Notes under the pieces: model-generated
The model's database searches: none
Told to the model about the DNA's origin: nothing
Seen by the model: the letters and a program-made list of their open reading frames with translations, nothing else
Program-made: the position numbers and the translations under genes
Shown: piece by piece, positions 1-11,816 of the stretch
Layout: each line of letters starts with the position of its first letter
Numbering within the stretch: position 1 is the stretch's first letter
NCBI GenBank assembly: GCA_021018815.1
Contig: JAITYX010000034.1
Span: 248,001 to 312,000, forward strand
Reading direction: 5' to 3'
DNA length: 64,000 nt
Origin: Talinum fruticosum
Lineage: Eukaryota; Streptophyta; Magnoliopsida; Caryophyllales; Talinaceae

Positions 1-208
1 CGGTCTTTTGTAATTGAGGATTCAATTAGTGGATTTGACTTGCTGCTTGGATTAGCACTGCCCGTGGTTTTCCGCCTCGGGAGGGTTTCCACATATTTCT
101 AAGTGTCTAACTTTCCGAGTCCAATCTAGACTTGGAATCTATTTCTATTCTGTTTTGTGCAAAAAGAGTTTGATTTTTCTTAAAATCTTTTATCACCCTA
201 TTCACCCT
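1..208 (+). repeat. 3' part of a Sire-type LTR, interrupted by Sire-A
   Basis: Matches the last part of the + LTRs at 33233-34697 and 43917-45444: the 'ggatttgactt..gcttggattagcactg' stretch, the gggagggtttccacat stretch and 'atcaccctattcaccc'. It stops at ttcaccc, just before the usual ..ctagggtgac..ccttca end, where the minus-strand LTR of Sire-A begins. The remaining end of this LTR is not seen elsewhere in the window. Confidence 0.75.
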
Positions 209-864
209 TGAAGGTTTGCTCGGGGAGAGGTTAAGTCACCCTAGAGGGGGGTTTAATAGGGTGATGATGAAACTTACTTGAGATTTAAAATAGATATGAC
301 TCTAAGGAGAGTGAGAGACAAATATGAACTCGGAAAATGAGCCAACTCGGAATTCAGCGATGATTGAAGAAACAAATTAAACAGAATTCTGAAATTGTCC
401 GAGTCTAGAATGTACTCGGAAAAGTAATAACTCAGAAAGTACGTGGAAACCCTCTTGGGGCAGAAAACCACGGACCGTGCTAATCCAAGCATGAAGTCAA
501 ATCCACTATTTTGAGTCCACAAAATACGAGTAGACCGACTCAACCCCGAGTTGCTCCCTTAGACAACTCCTTATAAGTTTTCCTAAACTCGAAATTCCCT
601 TATTTGATCTAGTACTTCCTAGCTGAGATAACCCTTACAGCTAGGGACAAGCGAGCCGAGTTAACCCTTACGGCTCAGTCAAGGGACCTTACTTAGAGAG
701 TAAAAAAGAGTTTGTAACTAAGTACAAGACCTTACAACTCAGAATATAATGAATTACAGAATTGGAGTTGTAAGTAGAAGATTGAGAATGAATACAATGA
801 CTTTTGATCAAGTATGTGTATTAACAATAGATTCGGCAATCTTCAAGTCCTCAAAGTTGGCTTC

Positions 865-872
865 TATTTATA
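865..872 (-). promoter_or_regulatory. LTR TATA box of Sire-A
   Basis: TATAAATA on the minus strand within ctataaatagaagcca, at the same LTR position as TATAAATA in every other Sire LTR here (18623, 34123, 35067, 44863 on +; 19455, 27656, 47014, 56263 on -). It marks the likely U3/R transition. A 21-bp palindrome lies about 70 bp upstream. Confidence 0.7.
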
Positions 873-940
873 GATGACCAAGCGGCTTAGCCTTTGTGTC
901 CATCTTCTGACTGGAAGTCATTTGTGATCGTTGTGTAGGA

Positions 941-961
941 TTTTCCGAGTCACTCGGAAAA
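941..961. promoter_or_regulatory. LTR palindrome upstream of the TATA box
   Basis: TTTTCCGAGT-C-ACTCGGAAAA is a perfect inverted repeat with 10-bp arms and a 1-bp centre. The equivalent LTR position carries related palindromes at 34034-34055, near 34977-34995 and at 47090-47108 (CTTTCGAGT-C-ACTCGAAAG). The GAGTCAC/GTGACTC core resembles bZIP (GCN4-type) sites. A regulatory role is inferred from conserved position only. Confidence 0.5.
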
Positions 962-2170
962 TATCCATTGAAATATGAGCGTTAGACAATGGCTCTTGAC
1001 TCCCTTCGAAGTGCCTAAACCACTGGCGGTGTCTTCAAAAGTAAGGTGGAAACCACCGTTGAGTTTAGTGTTGCAGATTTCCATTTACGGAAACAGACAA
1101 CCCCGACACGATGTCCGAGGCTAGGTCGGAGGTGGAAAAAGCCTTGTCTGCTAGTGATTTGACGTTTTGAAGCCGGTTACTTTTGTATTTCAAATTTAGG
1201 ATAGCCTCGTTTGAATCACCTACAAAAGTAAATCAATTTGGTTCTGAAAGTATAAAATACTTTGGTCCAAGATTAGACACGAGATAATGATATAAATAAG
1301 ATAATTAAGTTACTAATTATCCGGGTCGGAAAACGAATGGAATTTTACGAGTCTAATATTCATGATACTCAAAATTTCATCCGAGTCGAGTCTAAAAGGG
1401 AATCAAGTTAACTAAAGAATATCGGAGGAAGTAAACTTGATCTAGACTGAGCATGAATTTAAACTAAGATACCAGAGTTAGAACGCGAAAAGATAGTGTT
1501 TGAATCATGCGATATTTTCCGAGTGTTGAGTGACTCGGAACTAAGTGAAACATGGTAAGTGCGAGATATGCTTTACGAGTCATACATAGACATGTATAAA
1601 TGCACGAGATAATTTCTATAACACTTAGAGAAAAATACCATATAACTCAGAAAAGTTTCTAAGACACGAGAGAATGACTTGGAATCAAAACTATATAAGT
1701 GAGAAAGTCTTATACCTAATTACCTTGATAGAACTTAGAAAGGTTAGATGTAAAGTCCGAGTCTTCAATCTCCCCTTTTTGATGAAAGGCATTCCATGCT
1801 TAGACGAAACTTTGTTAGTGATATAAGTATGTTTTTGCATACTTGTACGGAAGATAAGAGCATACTGAAGTATCGGAACATGAATCAACAAAATAGATAT
1901 GCAGCAATTATCAATGAAAAGCATATAAGATAGAAATTCAGAAATATTTGCATTTAACATTGTACTCGAGAGAATTGGAACAAAATGCATAATTTCATTG
2001 AATTGAAAAATATGTACAAATTGAGAGAGAGAGACTCCCCTAGACAAGACAACAAATTTTCTAAATATTCTCCCCTTGCCTTTCAGTAAAAACAAAAAAT
2101 GGGAAGAATGCAAGAAATGCAAGTTTGATGTCTGGACAAAAAAAAAAAATTTAAATACAAGAAGAAGAAA

Positions 2171-3756
2171 TTAAGAGGGGGATGGAGTTGTCGGAGTGGA
2201 AGAAGAAGGACGAGCGGAGCGCCGGCGCTGATAGGATCTTGATGATGTGCTTGAGCGCGGTGGAGGGGGACAGGGATCTCTGGCGAGGCTCGGTTCCGAG
2301 TGGCCGACCCGAACGAGGGGATCCAGAGGTTCTTGCTCGGCAGCTGGAGGGGCTGCTCGAGGCTGACCCGCTGCCGATTGTCCTTGTGCAGCAAGGTCTT
2401 CGACCCACTCGGATCGCTGTCTCGAGCTAAGCACTTCCAGTTGAGCTTTAGGAGCACTTGTACCCTCGGCTATTGCTCCTTGTTCTTCCTTTTGTTCCTC
2501 CCCTTGGCCGAGAGGGAGCTGCCTCAGCCGCAGGCTCCTCGGCTGCTTCTTCTTGATCTTCTTCTTCCTCCTCGCCTCTATCCGAGGAGGTCTTGGCCGG
2601 GCTCGAGGACTATTTAGATGTGTCCGAGTCGCCTTGGTTCCGAGCTGCCTTGGACCATCTATGCTTGGAGAAGCTCTATCGGCTCCCTCTGCTCCTTCAC
2701 CAGGGCCTTCATCTCAATGAGCAGGTTCTATTGCTCTCGGATTTGAGGCTGGGCAATTTTCCGGTTTATGGTCATAGAATGATAGACAGTCTTAAATGAC
2801 CGGAGTATGTCCTTGAATTCCAAGGACACAGAGCTGATTTTGTCCATGAAGGTGGAGGACAAAATGGAAGTAAGAGACTTAGAAGCACTTGAGGTGGAAG
2901 CACCACCAGGGGGCGGGAAGAGAAAGGGGGCATCTTTCCGAGCCTAAGAGGGCCTTAGCTCCGAGCTATGTACCCGGATACCGAGTTCGGTTTCCCGGTA
3001 CCCGTACCCTGAAGCTCTTTTTGTCGACAACAACGGCACTCTCGAAACAGCGTTTTGATCTAAGGGAAGAGGAACTTTGAATTGTTTGAACACAAGGGTG
3101 AGAAGAGCACCGAAAGGAAGAGGGGTGTTCTTCTTGTTTTGGAGTTGAGCTGGCACAACCGCCATTTGCTCGATGATGGAGGGGAAGAGGTCTACTTCGT
3201 AGCCCTCGAGAATGTCAAAGAGAGCTTTGAGGTGTTTGGAGTTTGGATTCTCTTTGCTTGGAGTGCTTGAGAGAAGAAGGTTCTCATCGGCAAGAAACAC
3301 GAAGACGTGCTTCGACCTCAGCTGAGTCACTGAAAAATTTTTGCGTGACCCGGGGAATTCTTTGGCATGCTTTTCAAAGAAGTCATCGGTGACCTCGGTG
3401 AAAGGAATTGGATTGCTGTTCAAGAAGAGAGAAGAGACCTTGAACGAGACGATGGAGAAGAGAGGTGTTTATGCGAACTTTGATGTTACGAACCCCGGAG
3501 GTTAGAACACCTTCGAGCTAGTGAGATGAGTGTAAAACTCATATACGAGTTCGGGGTATATGAACTCGCTGAAACAAAGAAAATTGTACACCCCTGTTGA
3601 TTGGATGTGAGGCAACCACAAAAATTTGGTGGTTGGGAAGAATTTATCGTCCAGCTACGAGTGCTTGGGTGACAATAGGTTTAGAATTGGAAGGGCCTTC
3701 TTGGCTTTTTGTGCGGGGCTTCTTTGTAGTAGAGCCAAGAAAGTCGGGGTGAGAAC
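2171..3756 (-). pseudogene. Sirevirus-like 3' extra ORF (Sire-A copy), start lost
   Basis: Function is unknown; it is the ORF between pol and the 3' LTR. The longest intact piece is 2944-3423 (159 aa), the central domain, with NSNPIPFTEV, the segment FDILEGYEVDLFPSIIEQMA, and PFGALLTLVFKQFKVPLP. Towards 3756 the N-terminal half (..YPELV..) can be read with frameshifts, ending just short of the MPKRG start. The C terminus (2171-2434) is intact and ends SSRSYQRRRSARPSSS.. then stop, the same ending as the four other copies. A low-complexity acidic region lies between. No membrane segment or signal peptide is visible. The central part resembles retroelement-borne plant ORFs labelled 'putative plant transposon protein'; that link is inference. 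Confidence 0.65.
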
Positions 3757-6700
3757 TATATTTGTGCTATTGTTACCTCTAAGGAATCTGTGGTTGAGAT
3801 CGAGCACGATGCCAATGATGAAGAACTATATGGATTTGAGACTTTCGCTGCCTTACACAAGGATGAATCACCCCTTAACTTCAATTCTTTTGGAAACTCT
3901 AGTGTCCACTCGCTGCTTAGGAAGACGGGATACATTCCAGGTCTAGTTGTAGGAAGAAGGGCATACCACCCTATCTTTCTACCCCTTGAACCCACTAATA
4001 ACTACAAATTTGGGCTAGGCTATCAACCTACCACTATGGAAGTAGCCCAAGCCAAGTGGGAGATCCGGACTAAGAGGATTGCACCTCACACAAACCGCTC
4101 TATTAAGCTTTCCCTATACTCTAAATGGGCAATTCTTAAGAGAAGGTGACGACTTTCCTTATTATGTTTTTCCTGAACCCTACTACCTCGAACAACGAAT
4201 TCAGTGATTGTTGTATATTAGAAAAGGAGGCACCCTACCTCCTCGAAGAGGAATAGTCTACATCGGACTAGACTAACCTGGTTGGGAATAATCTTTTTGG
4301 TCTATTGTTCGGGCAAGAGAAGAACTTAGGAGGGAATTTGGTCTCGGTACTATCACGAGCCATATCGCACCGACAGTTTGATCCTTCCGGATTCATCACA
4401 TACGTTGATAATAAAATGTCCAAGCATGTTACTTGGATTGACATTAAGGAGGGCCAAGAATTCGCTGTTAGCTTAGGAGCGCATTCCATTTCTATGTTTA
4501 GTACTAGAGCTTTTAATTCTCCTTCTATTACTTCTAATTCTCATTCTAATTCTATTGTTTCCAATTTTGCATCCTTTGTTTCTAAGTCTAATGTACTCGT
4601 TTCTTCATTCAATAAAGTAAATTGTGCTTACTCTTTGCCTCCTCGTGTTTTCGGTTGTTTTGCCTCTAATGATGAACAAGAAATTCCTAAAAAATTAATA
4701 AAAGCTATGGAAGATCATGAAAATCGCTCACCAATAATAGATGAAACAATAACAATTAATTTAGGATCGGTTGATCAACCTCAAGAGGTTAAGATTTGGA
4801 AAACGCTTGGATCCGGAAGAGCAAAAGCAATTCACTTCGCTCCTTACGAGTTCATAGATGTCTTTGCATTGTCCTACAAAGACATGTTGGGGATAGATCC
4901 AAGTATAGCAGAACACAAAATTCCACTTTACGAAGACGCTAAGCCGGCTAAATAGAAGTTAAGAAGGAAGAAACACTGAGTGGGCATCGAAGATTAAGGA
5001 ACATGTCCAGAAGTAGTTAAAGGGTGGGTTCATCAAGGTAGTTCACTATCCTACGTGGGTAGCAAATATAGTACCGGTTTCGAAGAAGGACAATAAAGGT
5101 CGGATGTGTGTTGACTTGAGGGATCCGAATAACCCGTTGCCTCATATCGACATCCTTGTAGATAACACAAATGGTCATGCTTTTCTTTCGTTCATGGACG
5201 GCTATGTTGGGTACTATTAGGTGAAGATGACTAAAGAGGACATGGAGAAGACGACCTTCATCACTCACTAGGGGATGTATTGTTACATGGTGATGCTATT
5301 TGGGCTCAAGAACATCGGTGCAACATACCAGGGGACGACTACAACAATATTGCATGACATGATCCACAAAAAAGTTGAGGTCTATGTGGATGACATGATC
5401 ATAAAATCCAAAGATATGGCAAGAGACCAACCCAGACCTAAAGAAGTTCTTCAAAAGATAGAAAATACAACATGCGCCTTAACCCTAAAAAGTGTGCCTT
5501 CGGGGTAACCTCGAGCAAACTGTTAGGATATGTTGTCATTCTTAGACGAATTGAAGTTGATCCATCCAAGATTAAAGCCATTCAGGAGATCTCACAGTAC
5601 GAAGATAGAGAAAGAGATAAGAGGTTTCCTAAGACGTTTACAATACATTAGTCGTTTCATATCAAAGCCGACTATGGTCGGTGAACTTATTTTCAAGAAG
5701 TTGAAGAAAGGATCCGAGTCCATTTGGGATACAAGTGCCAACAAGCATTCGAGAAGGTTAAGGAATACCTAGTGAACCCTCCGAGTGCTAGTTCCACCCC
5801 TATCAGGGAAACCTTTACTACGTATCTAACCATGACGGACATAGCTATGGGAGCCATGTTTACTCAATAAGACGGGAAGGAAGAGCATGCGATATATTAT
5901 CTTAGAAAGAAGTTCTTAGACTATGAGATTAGATACACGCCACTAGAGAAGACATTATTGGCATTAGTCCGGGCTACTAAGAAGCTCAAGCACTACATGT
6001 TAGCCCACACGGTACATGTGGTAGCACCTATGGATCCCATTAAGTATGTACTTGAGAAACCAACCATCGAGTAACAAAATAACAAGATGGATTGTTACTG
6101 TTGTTAGAATTTGAACCGAAGTATGTCCCTCAAAAGCGATCAAAGGAAGGGTAGTGTCGGAATTCTTAGGCTGATTTACCTATAACCGAATCGCAACTCG
6201 AACGCCTCGACTTTACTGGATGAAAATATCTTACAAGTAGAGGTATATGTTTGGACAATGTACTTTGATAGTGCTTCAAATCGGAAGAGCTTTGGAGTAG
6301 GGATTCTTCTAGTCTCACCGGAGGGAGCACACACTCCCATTTCGATCAAGCTGGATTTTGAGGTTACCAACAATGCCACGAGTATGAAGCATGTATTACA
6401 AGATAAGAAGCTACTTGTAGAGATCGGGGTCAAGAATATCGGGGTTTTCGGTGATTCCAATCGATTATTAATCGGATTTTGTAAAATTGGAAGGTACGTA
6501 ATGACGCCTTGACACTCTACCAGGCACATCTAATCGAACTATCAAAGCATTTTAAAAGTATTTCTTTCACCTACCTCCCTAGGGATGATAACCAATTTAC
6601 GGATGCATTAGTAAATTAGCATCCATGATTAATGTCCCTAACGACATTCATTCAATGCTCGTTCACATAGAGCTGACGAGTCGGCTAGCGCATGTCTATG

Positions 6701-7650
6701 TATTAGAAGTGTCTAATACCGACCAAATCGGTTGGTATCGTGACTTTTATTAGTATCTAGATAAATAAAAATACCCATTAGACTCCACACGTAGAGCCCA
6801 ACAAGCCATCGGGATGTTGGCGGTGTAGTTTTTCATTAATCAAGGGCAACTATACAAGAAAACCAATACATGGATTAGCTTACTTTGTGTCAACCAACAT
6901 GAAGCAAAGCGCATCATGGACAATATTCATAATGCGGAATGTGGACCTCATATGAATGGTAAGATGTTGGTTCAAAAGATTCGAGGCTTGGATATTGCTG
7001 GTCAACCATGACGACGATCGCCATAAGTTTGTTAGAAAATGCCATAAATGTCGGGTGTATGCAAATTTATAGCACCAACCACCATCATTTCTCACAACAC
7101 TAGCATCACCCTAGTTGTTCTCGGTGTGGGGAATAGACATTATTGGCATAGTATGCCCCAAAGGAATTGGTGGTCATGAATTTGTGTTAGTAGCAATCGA
7201 CTACTTCACCAAGTTAGTAGAAGCGACCTCTTATGCAACTACGAAGTCAAGGCGGGTAGCTAAATTCATCACTCGGAATATCATTTGTCATTACGGGGTG
7301 CCTCACGAGTTAATTAGTGGCCATGGTAGTCATTTTAAGAAGGAGGTAGTAGACTTGCTTGGAGATATACAAGATTAAGTATAATAAGTCTTCTCCCTAT
7401 CGTCCTCTAACCATCGGAGTAGTCAAGGCTGCCAACAAGAACGTTCATAAAATAGCCGGATACAACGAGTGTTGAGCTTACCTATAGGTTTCAACAGCCT
7501 TGGCGGATTCATCCAGTATTCGAGCCATGTCTTTGTTCATCTAGAGTTGCCAAATCCTTCAAATAAGTCGAAGGTAAAAGGCTAGATACGAGTCCAATGG
7601 AGGCATCACCTGCTCTTTTCCCATTTGCTACAACAAACGATTAAGGAAAT
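3757..7650 (+). mobile_element. Tat-1: Ty3 (gypsy) Tat-lineage pol region, truncated
   Basis: Starts abruptly in the protease/RT linker where the Sire-A extra ORF stops. It aligns throughout with Tat-2 on the opposite strand (both carry GLGYQPTT.E..QAKWE and IAPHT.RSI). Gag, protease active site, PBS and 5' LTR are missing. Pol order is linker, RT, RNase H, second RNase H, integrase. No 3' LTR matching the Tat-2 LTR was found. The right edge is uncertain: Tat elements often have a long 3' region and an antisense ORF, so the PMD pseudogene up to about 11700 may belong to it. Confidence 0.75.
3790..7440 (+). pseudogene. pol: Ty3/Tat pol polyprotein: linker, RT, RNase H, aRNase H, integrase
   Basis: Encoded a reverse transcriptase/integrase polyprotein for copying and inserting the element. 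The linker 3790-4149 is open (119 aa). RT starts near 4800 (GIDPSIAEHKIPLYEDAKP) and keeps the catalytic motif YVDDMIIKS at 5382-5408. The first RNase H with the connection region spans about 5800-6080 (MTDIAMGAMFTQ, then YTPLEKTLLALVRATKKLKHY). A second, archaeal-type RNase H lies at 6258-6512 (YFDSASNRKSFGVGILLVSP, later GVFGDSN), the hallmark of the Tat clade. The integrase zinc region is near 6890-7085 (CGPHMNG, FVRKCHKCRVYA with breaks) and its core at 7115-7378 (GHEFVLVAIDYFTKLVEA). Many in-frame stops, mostly TAG, and frameshifts make it non-functional. Confidence 0.8.
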
Positions 7651-9340
7651 AATAAGTGTTGGTTTCTAGGATCAGCAAGCATACAAAAGGATGTTATACG
7701 GTATGTGTCCTAAATTGGGACACTTTCCGAGTGCACGATATACCATTCTATGTCGTTACTTGTGATTCCTGAGGTATTCCTCCCACCAGGAAATAGGGTG
7801 ATCGGTTACCACCTCTTCCCATTTTCGGCGACGAAGTGTACCGCTATGTATGCATCAATATCTGCAGGAACTTGAAACAACTTTAGATGCTCCATTAACT
7901 AGATCCGCACATCATAGATAATAAAAAATAAGCGTCCCGCACGATAAAAATTCAACCTTTTTAGGCCCAACAGGAAAAAAAGTGAGAGAAAAAGTGAAAA
8001 ATAGTGAATGGAGTGAAAAAATTGAGACTTTCAACGTGAGCCGGAGGCGATTCAGCCTCGGCGGCGATGGACAACCACCTATTGCCGATGCCGCTGATCG
8101 GTGCGGACCATTTGGTCTCATCGGCCGTTGTATGCTTACATGCAACACAAGGGCTCCCAACGAAGTCTTCCTTAGAGTTAGCTTCCATTCGATCTAAACC
8201 TATAATAGTTTCAAGCAACTATCGGCGGCGTCGGGGAATAATAATTCTCTAACTCGCTCCACTAAGCTCAAGCAACATCACCGGTGCCATATCCCCGCGG
8301 CCTCCTACCAGCATGAATCCACCTATCGGGTAGGTGATAATAGCTTGTCACCTTAGGATAATGATAGCTTTAGAGAATGTGTACATCCGATGATAGTGTT
8401 TCATTAGGTTCATCGGATTCGCCTAGTTTCTAATAAGAATCCACCTTAGACTCCTATTACTCGGTTTCGGAAGATACTTGTAGGTCTCGCATAGATTTTT
8501 GGAAGATTTGGGCATGAGAGATTTCGCTTGCCGTTTAGCCTAGTATAGCATCAAATGCTTAAGGAAGGGGGCACATTTCCTTACCCCCAAACCTGAAGAC
8601 ATGGTGGTGAGGATCCCAAAGGCCACAACGGCCCTTAAGAAAGGCTAGTAAACTTTCACTTGGCGAATACTAAATAACGTATTCAGCCCATAGTTTGACA
8701 AACCTATCGTCTCGGTCTTAGTCATCTCATGCATCCAACGAGATAAATCATTCATGAAGTTCATTTTTTTAGCAGGAAGGTGAAGGCACCAGGAAGTTTC
8801 TTTGATTTGTAGAAGAATAAGCAAAAGGCAAAATTTTTGACCTTCAACACGGATCCAATCTATAGCAGTTTTCCGAGCACAAGAGTCCTGCTGTACCACA
8901 ACCACCTGGAATTTGCCAACACACGGGTAGCAGGCGCAGTCGCCGTCCTAATGTGGCCGGCCCGCCTTGTTTTGGCCCAAGCATTCCTTGGGCCGTTATC
9001 CTTTTCCGCCCCAATCCATTTTTGTGCATGCCATATATAATTTTTGGGCCATACACTTAAGAATTCGTATTTTTATTTTTATTATTTTCTTTTAGGGGAA
9101 ACGGGCTAGTGCAAATTTTTTAAGTTTGTCTTTGTAATTTTGCCTAAGAATTTTTGCATCATATTTAATGGAAGAATGCATTTGTTTTAGAATCGAGTTT
9201 TTTTTTTTGGCATTTCTTCTCATTGCATAAGAGTCACAAGGTTACAAACCAATAAATATTAAACAACAAAAGTACCCTACAAGGGATTCACTAATCGTTG
9301 CCATTAGAAGCGTCATCGAAAATGTAATTCCTGAAGTCCT
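7441..9340. other. Unclassified DNA between Tat-1 integrase and the PMD pseudogene
   Basis: No recognisable domain on either strand. Short open frames exist (7961-8218 and 8645-8905 on minus) but lack motifs I know. A T-run near 9207-9216 precedes the minus-strand PMD pseudogene 3' end and could be a fossil of an A-rich tail. It may be the degenerate 3' untranslated part of Tat-1; no LTR end was found. Confidence 0.4.
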
Positions 9341-11700
9341 TCAAGACGGATGTGAAAAATTGACCTTCTCCACCAACTTGAGAAGAGTTAGCTCTGTGAT
9401 ACCAAGATTGAGATGCTCCATGGGAAGGTCCACTGTAGGAAGCCCGAGGAAAGTAAAGTAGGTTTTCGTGAAGGCTTGAGGAGGCGGGATATCCAAACTC
9501 TCTTCACCAACGTTGGGGCCCGCACCTAAAGAACTAGACCCGAAGGTGCTAGGCCCCACTTTAGAAGTACTCCAATGATGTGCACGTCATGATGAACGTC
9601 ACGAAGTACCCGCTCCAAATAAGCCACTAGAAGGTGCTCGGCTTGGAAGACGCTCTTGATCGACGCCTCTACAAAAATGAAAAAGCAATTAGCACACCTA
9701 CTAAAAGCTCAAAAACATTAGCATGACACCGACTAAAGACTCACCTAGAAGGTTGGGAAAGTGCTCCCGGTAAGGAAGTCTCGAATTCCCTAAGAGCGAG
9801 TTGGAGTCTAATGGACATGGTTCGGGATTGGTCCCAATCGTACTACACGATTTATTCAATGGTATTAGCAAAAACGGTTTTAGCATGCAACTAAAAGTAA
9901 AGAGCATGAAACTCTTACCCTTCGCCAATTTCTAGGGAAAGGATGCCCAACACATTCTTCCTTGGGGATTTCGGGAATTCTCGCATAACGAGGAGATTCC
10001 CGGGTTGAGTAATGTCCACATCGAGGCTTGGAATGTGGTTATCCTCTCGGAGTAAGCTACCTAAAGGTGAAGTTAATTTCCATACACGAAATTCAACTAC
10101 ACAATAGACAGAAAGAAGTGGGAACTCACTAACCGAGTCATTATCCGCCCTCCATGATGTGCATAAGCTATGTATAGATTTAAGAATTAGGTACGGGGAT
10201 ACCCGAGTGGTAGCTTTATCTTGCTCTTCTTTGGGGAAGAGAGCAAAGGTAGAACATGGTTGGTGGTGGATCAAGTTTATAAGAATTCATTCCTAAAATA
10301 CACTAGGTATAAATGGAGGCGATGTGTTGACACGAATTTGTGGTGGGACTCTTTCACCATGGTACCAATATAACCCAAAAGGACCCTCAAACAAGATCCT
10401 CCTTTCACTTAACTCCCGTGCTATGGTTACTTGGAGGGAGTTCGAGTTGAGCCCAAGGATGAAAGTTGGCCTGCACATATAGGATTCATAAGGACACAAG
10501 CAAGCAAAAGTGAAAAACAATAAGAAAACGAACATAAACCATGCACGGCCAAGGCTGGCGCCGGCCGCGATCAGGTCCACAAGGTCCATCACGGGCAGTG
10601 GGCGGGGACAGCCCGCAAGATAGTGAAGTACAAATTTTCTAGGCACATTTTTAAGGTTAATTTTAAGCCTAAAGTCAACATACTAAAATCAAACAGTTGA
10701 GGGCAGATCCCAAGAAGCCTATATCATTGATCTTGGACCATTGAAGATAGATTCTACCCTATGATATGGAGGTCGAAAACGTTGGATGATTCGTTGAGCC
10801 AGGAGAAAGGTCCGAGGAGTATTCATACAACCATGGCTATATTCGGCAAACTAAGTAAGATTTTTATCCACACAAGATAAAAACATATGCTGAATACGTG
10901 AAGAATTAGAGCATGCCTCAATGATCTTCCATAAGCCGCACAAGGGAAGATAGTTGGTCAAGTCTTTTTCGTGTTTTGTGTGTCACACACCGGCATGAAG
11001 GCCCCTTACGAGACAAGTGTACACGGAGCACCCCAGTTAAGCTCCTTTATTTTGTCAAGGTTCGCTAAGTTCACTAAATTGTGAACATGAACCTTAGAGG
11101 CTTGTTCGAAAAAGAGAAGCGTGCTCAACAAGCGGGCAAGCACGATCCGGACTTCTTGTTGTGGAGAATGTCGAGGCCAAAACCTAACATCCTCAAAAGC
11201 CTCGAAAAGAATTGCATATTTGAAGAAGTTTTCCGAGGAAACCTACTAGCCACGGGACGAAAGAGATGATGAAGATAACCATGATCTTTGTATGAATTCG
11301 GTCATAAGCTAGAGGCTCCCCTGAAAAACCCAAACCGGACAAAAAGCAAAATCAAATGGACTTATGGTCATTTCCATCAAGGGAAGGTGGAAGATATTAG
11401 TTGTATCCCAAAAGCGCTCACTAATAGCGTTATTAGGATCCCACTCCCTTTTATCAAAAAGATGGTTTAAAGCATTAAAGAGAGAGCCAAACACAACATT
11501 ATGCATGACATCTTTAAGAGGATAATTCATCTTTCTACATGTCTCCATAAATTTGGGTATGGCTCCACTACTCCAAATCGAGCCCTTACGTAAGACAAAA
11601 ATCCAATAAGATTTTTTAGTAGAAGAGCTACTCTAAATGAGAAAAAGTAGAAATTTAAGCCAACTAGCTCACTGAAGGAGTAATGGCAAGCGAAGAAACA
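9341..11700 (-). pseudogene. Degenerate plant mobile domain (PMD) ORF, antisense downstream of Tat pol
   Basis: The best piece is minus 11309-11548, with ERFWDTTNIFHLPLMEMTIS then PFDF. This matches the PMD signature (..W..TNTFHLP.GEMTIT..DF), a domain found in MAIN/MAIL1 and in transposon-borne ORFs. Further minus-strand open segments follow in gene order: 10293-10646 (contains GPFGLYWYHGERVPPQ), 9915-10274 and 9341-9559, the last ending in a stop. Upstream of 11548, minus-strand sequence to about 11700 looks like the broken N terminus. It is fragmented by frameshifts. Its position, antisense and 3' of a Tat pol, fits the known habit of some Tat elements of carrying an antisense extra ORF. 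Identity of the part below 10700 rests mainly on order and strand. Confidence 0.5.
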
Positions 11701-11816
11701 TGATTCTCAGCCTCCACCAAGAGGACATTTGGGTTCCATTTGTTATGAGGATGCCACTCTCGCTCAAGGAAGTTATCTTAGACAAGCTTCTCAGCTCTTG
11801 TCCTCCTAGTAGGATG

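Larger units (their letters stand above)
209..1767 (-). repeat. LTR of Sire-A (3' LTR), 1559 bp
   Basis: Minus-strand LTR bounded by TGAAGACTC.. and ..AACCTTCA (TG..CA ends), seen on + as tgaaggtttgctc at 209 and ccgagtcttca at 1757-1767. It is followed by the complement of AAAAAGGGGAGAT, the purine tract that primes plus-strand synthesis. A TATA box (complement of tatttata, 865-872) precedes the region matching the transcribed part of the other LTRs. Confidence 0.85.
209..3756 (-). mobile_element. Sire-A: 3' portion of a Sirevirus-like Ty1/copia element
   Basis: In + coordinates it reads LTR (209-1767), purine tract (1768-1780 on the minus strand), about 400 nt of untranslated DNA with an internal purine tract near 2066-2085, then the 3' extra ORF (2171-3756). 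Homology stops about five codons inside the start of that ORF, where Tat-1 sequence of opposite orientation begins. Pol, gag and the 5' LTR are absent. It lies inside another Sire LTR (1-208) with LTR 3' ends facing each other. A 5-bp target duplication cannot be tested because the right end is lost. Confidence 0.8.

Noticed and set aside
8645..8905. An 86-aa minus frame considered as a host gene exon
   Set aside because: No splice-site pattern, no known motif, and surrounded by transposon remains.
11081..11269. A 62-aa + frame
   Set aside because: Overlaps the antisense PMD pseudogene region and shows no recognisable domain.
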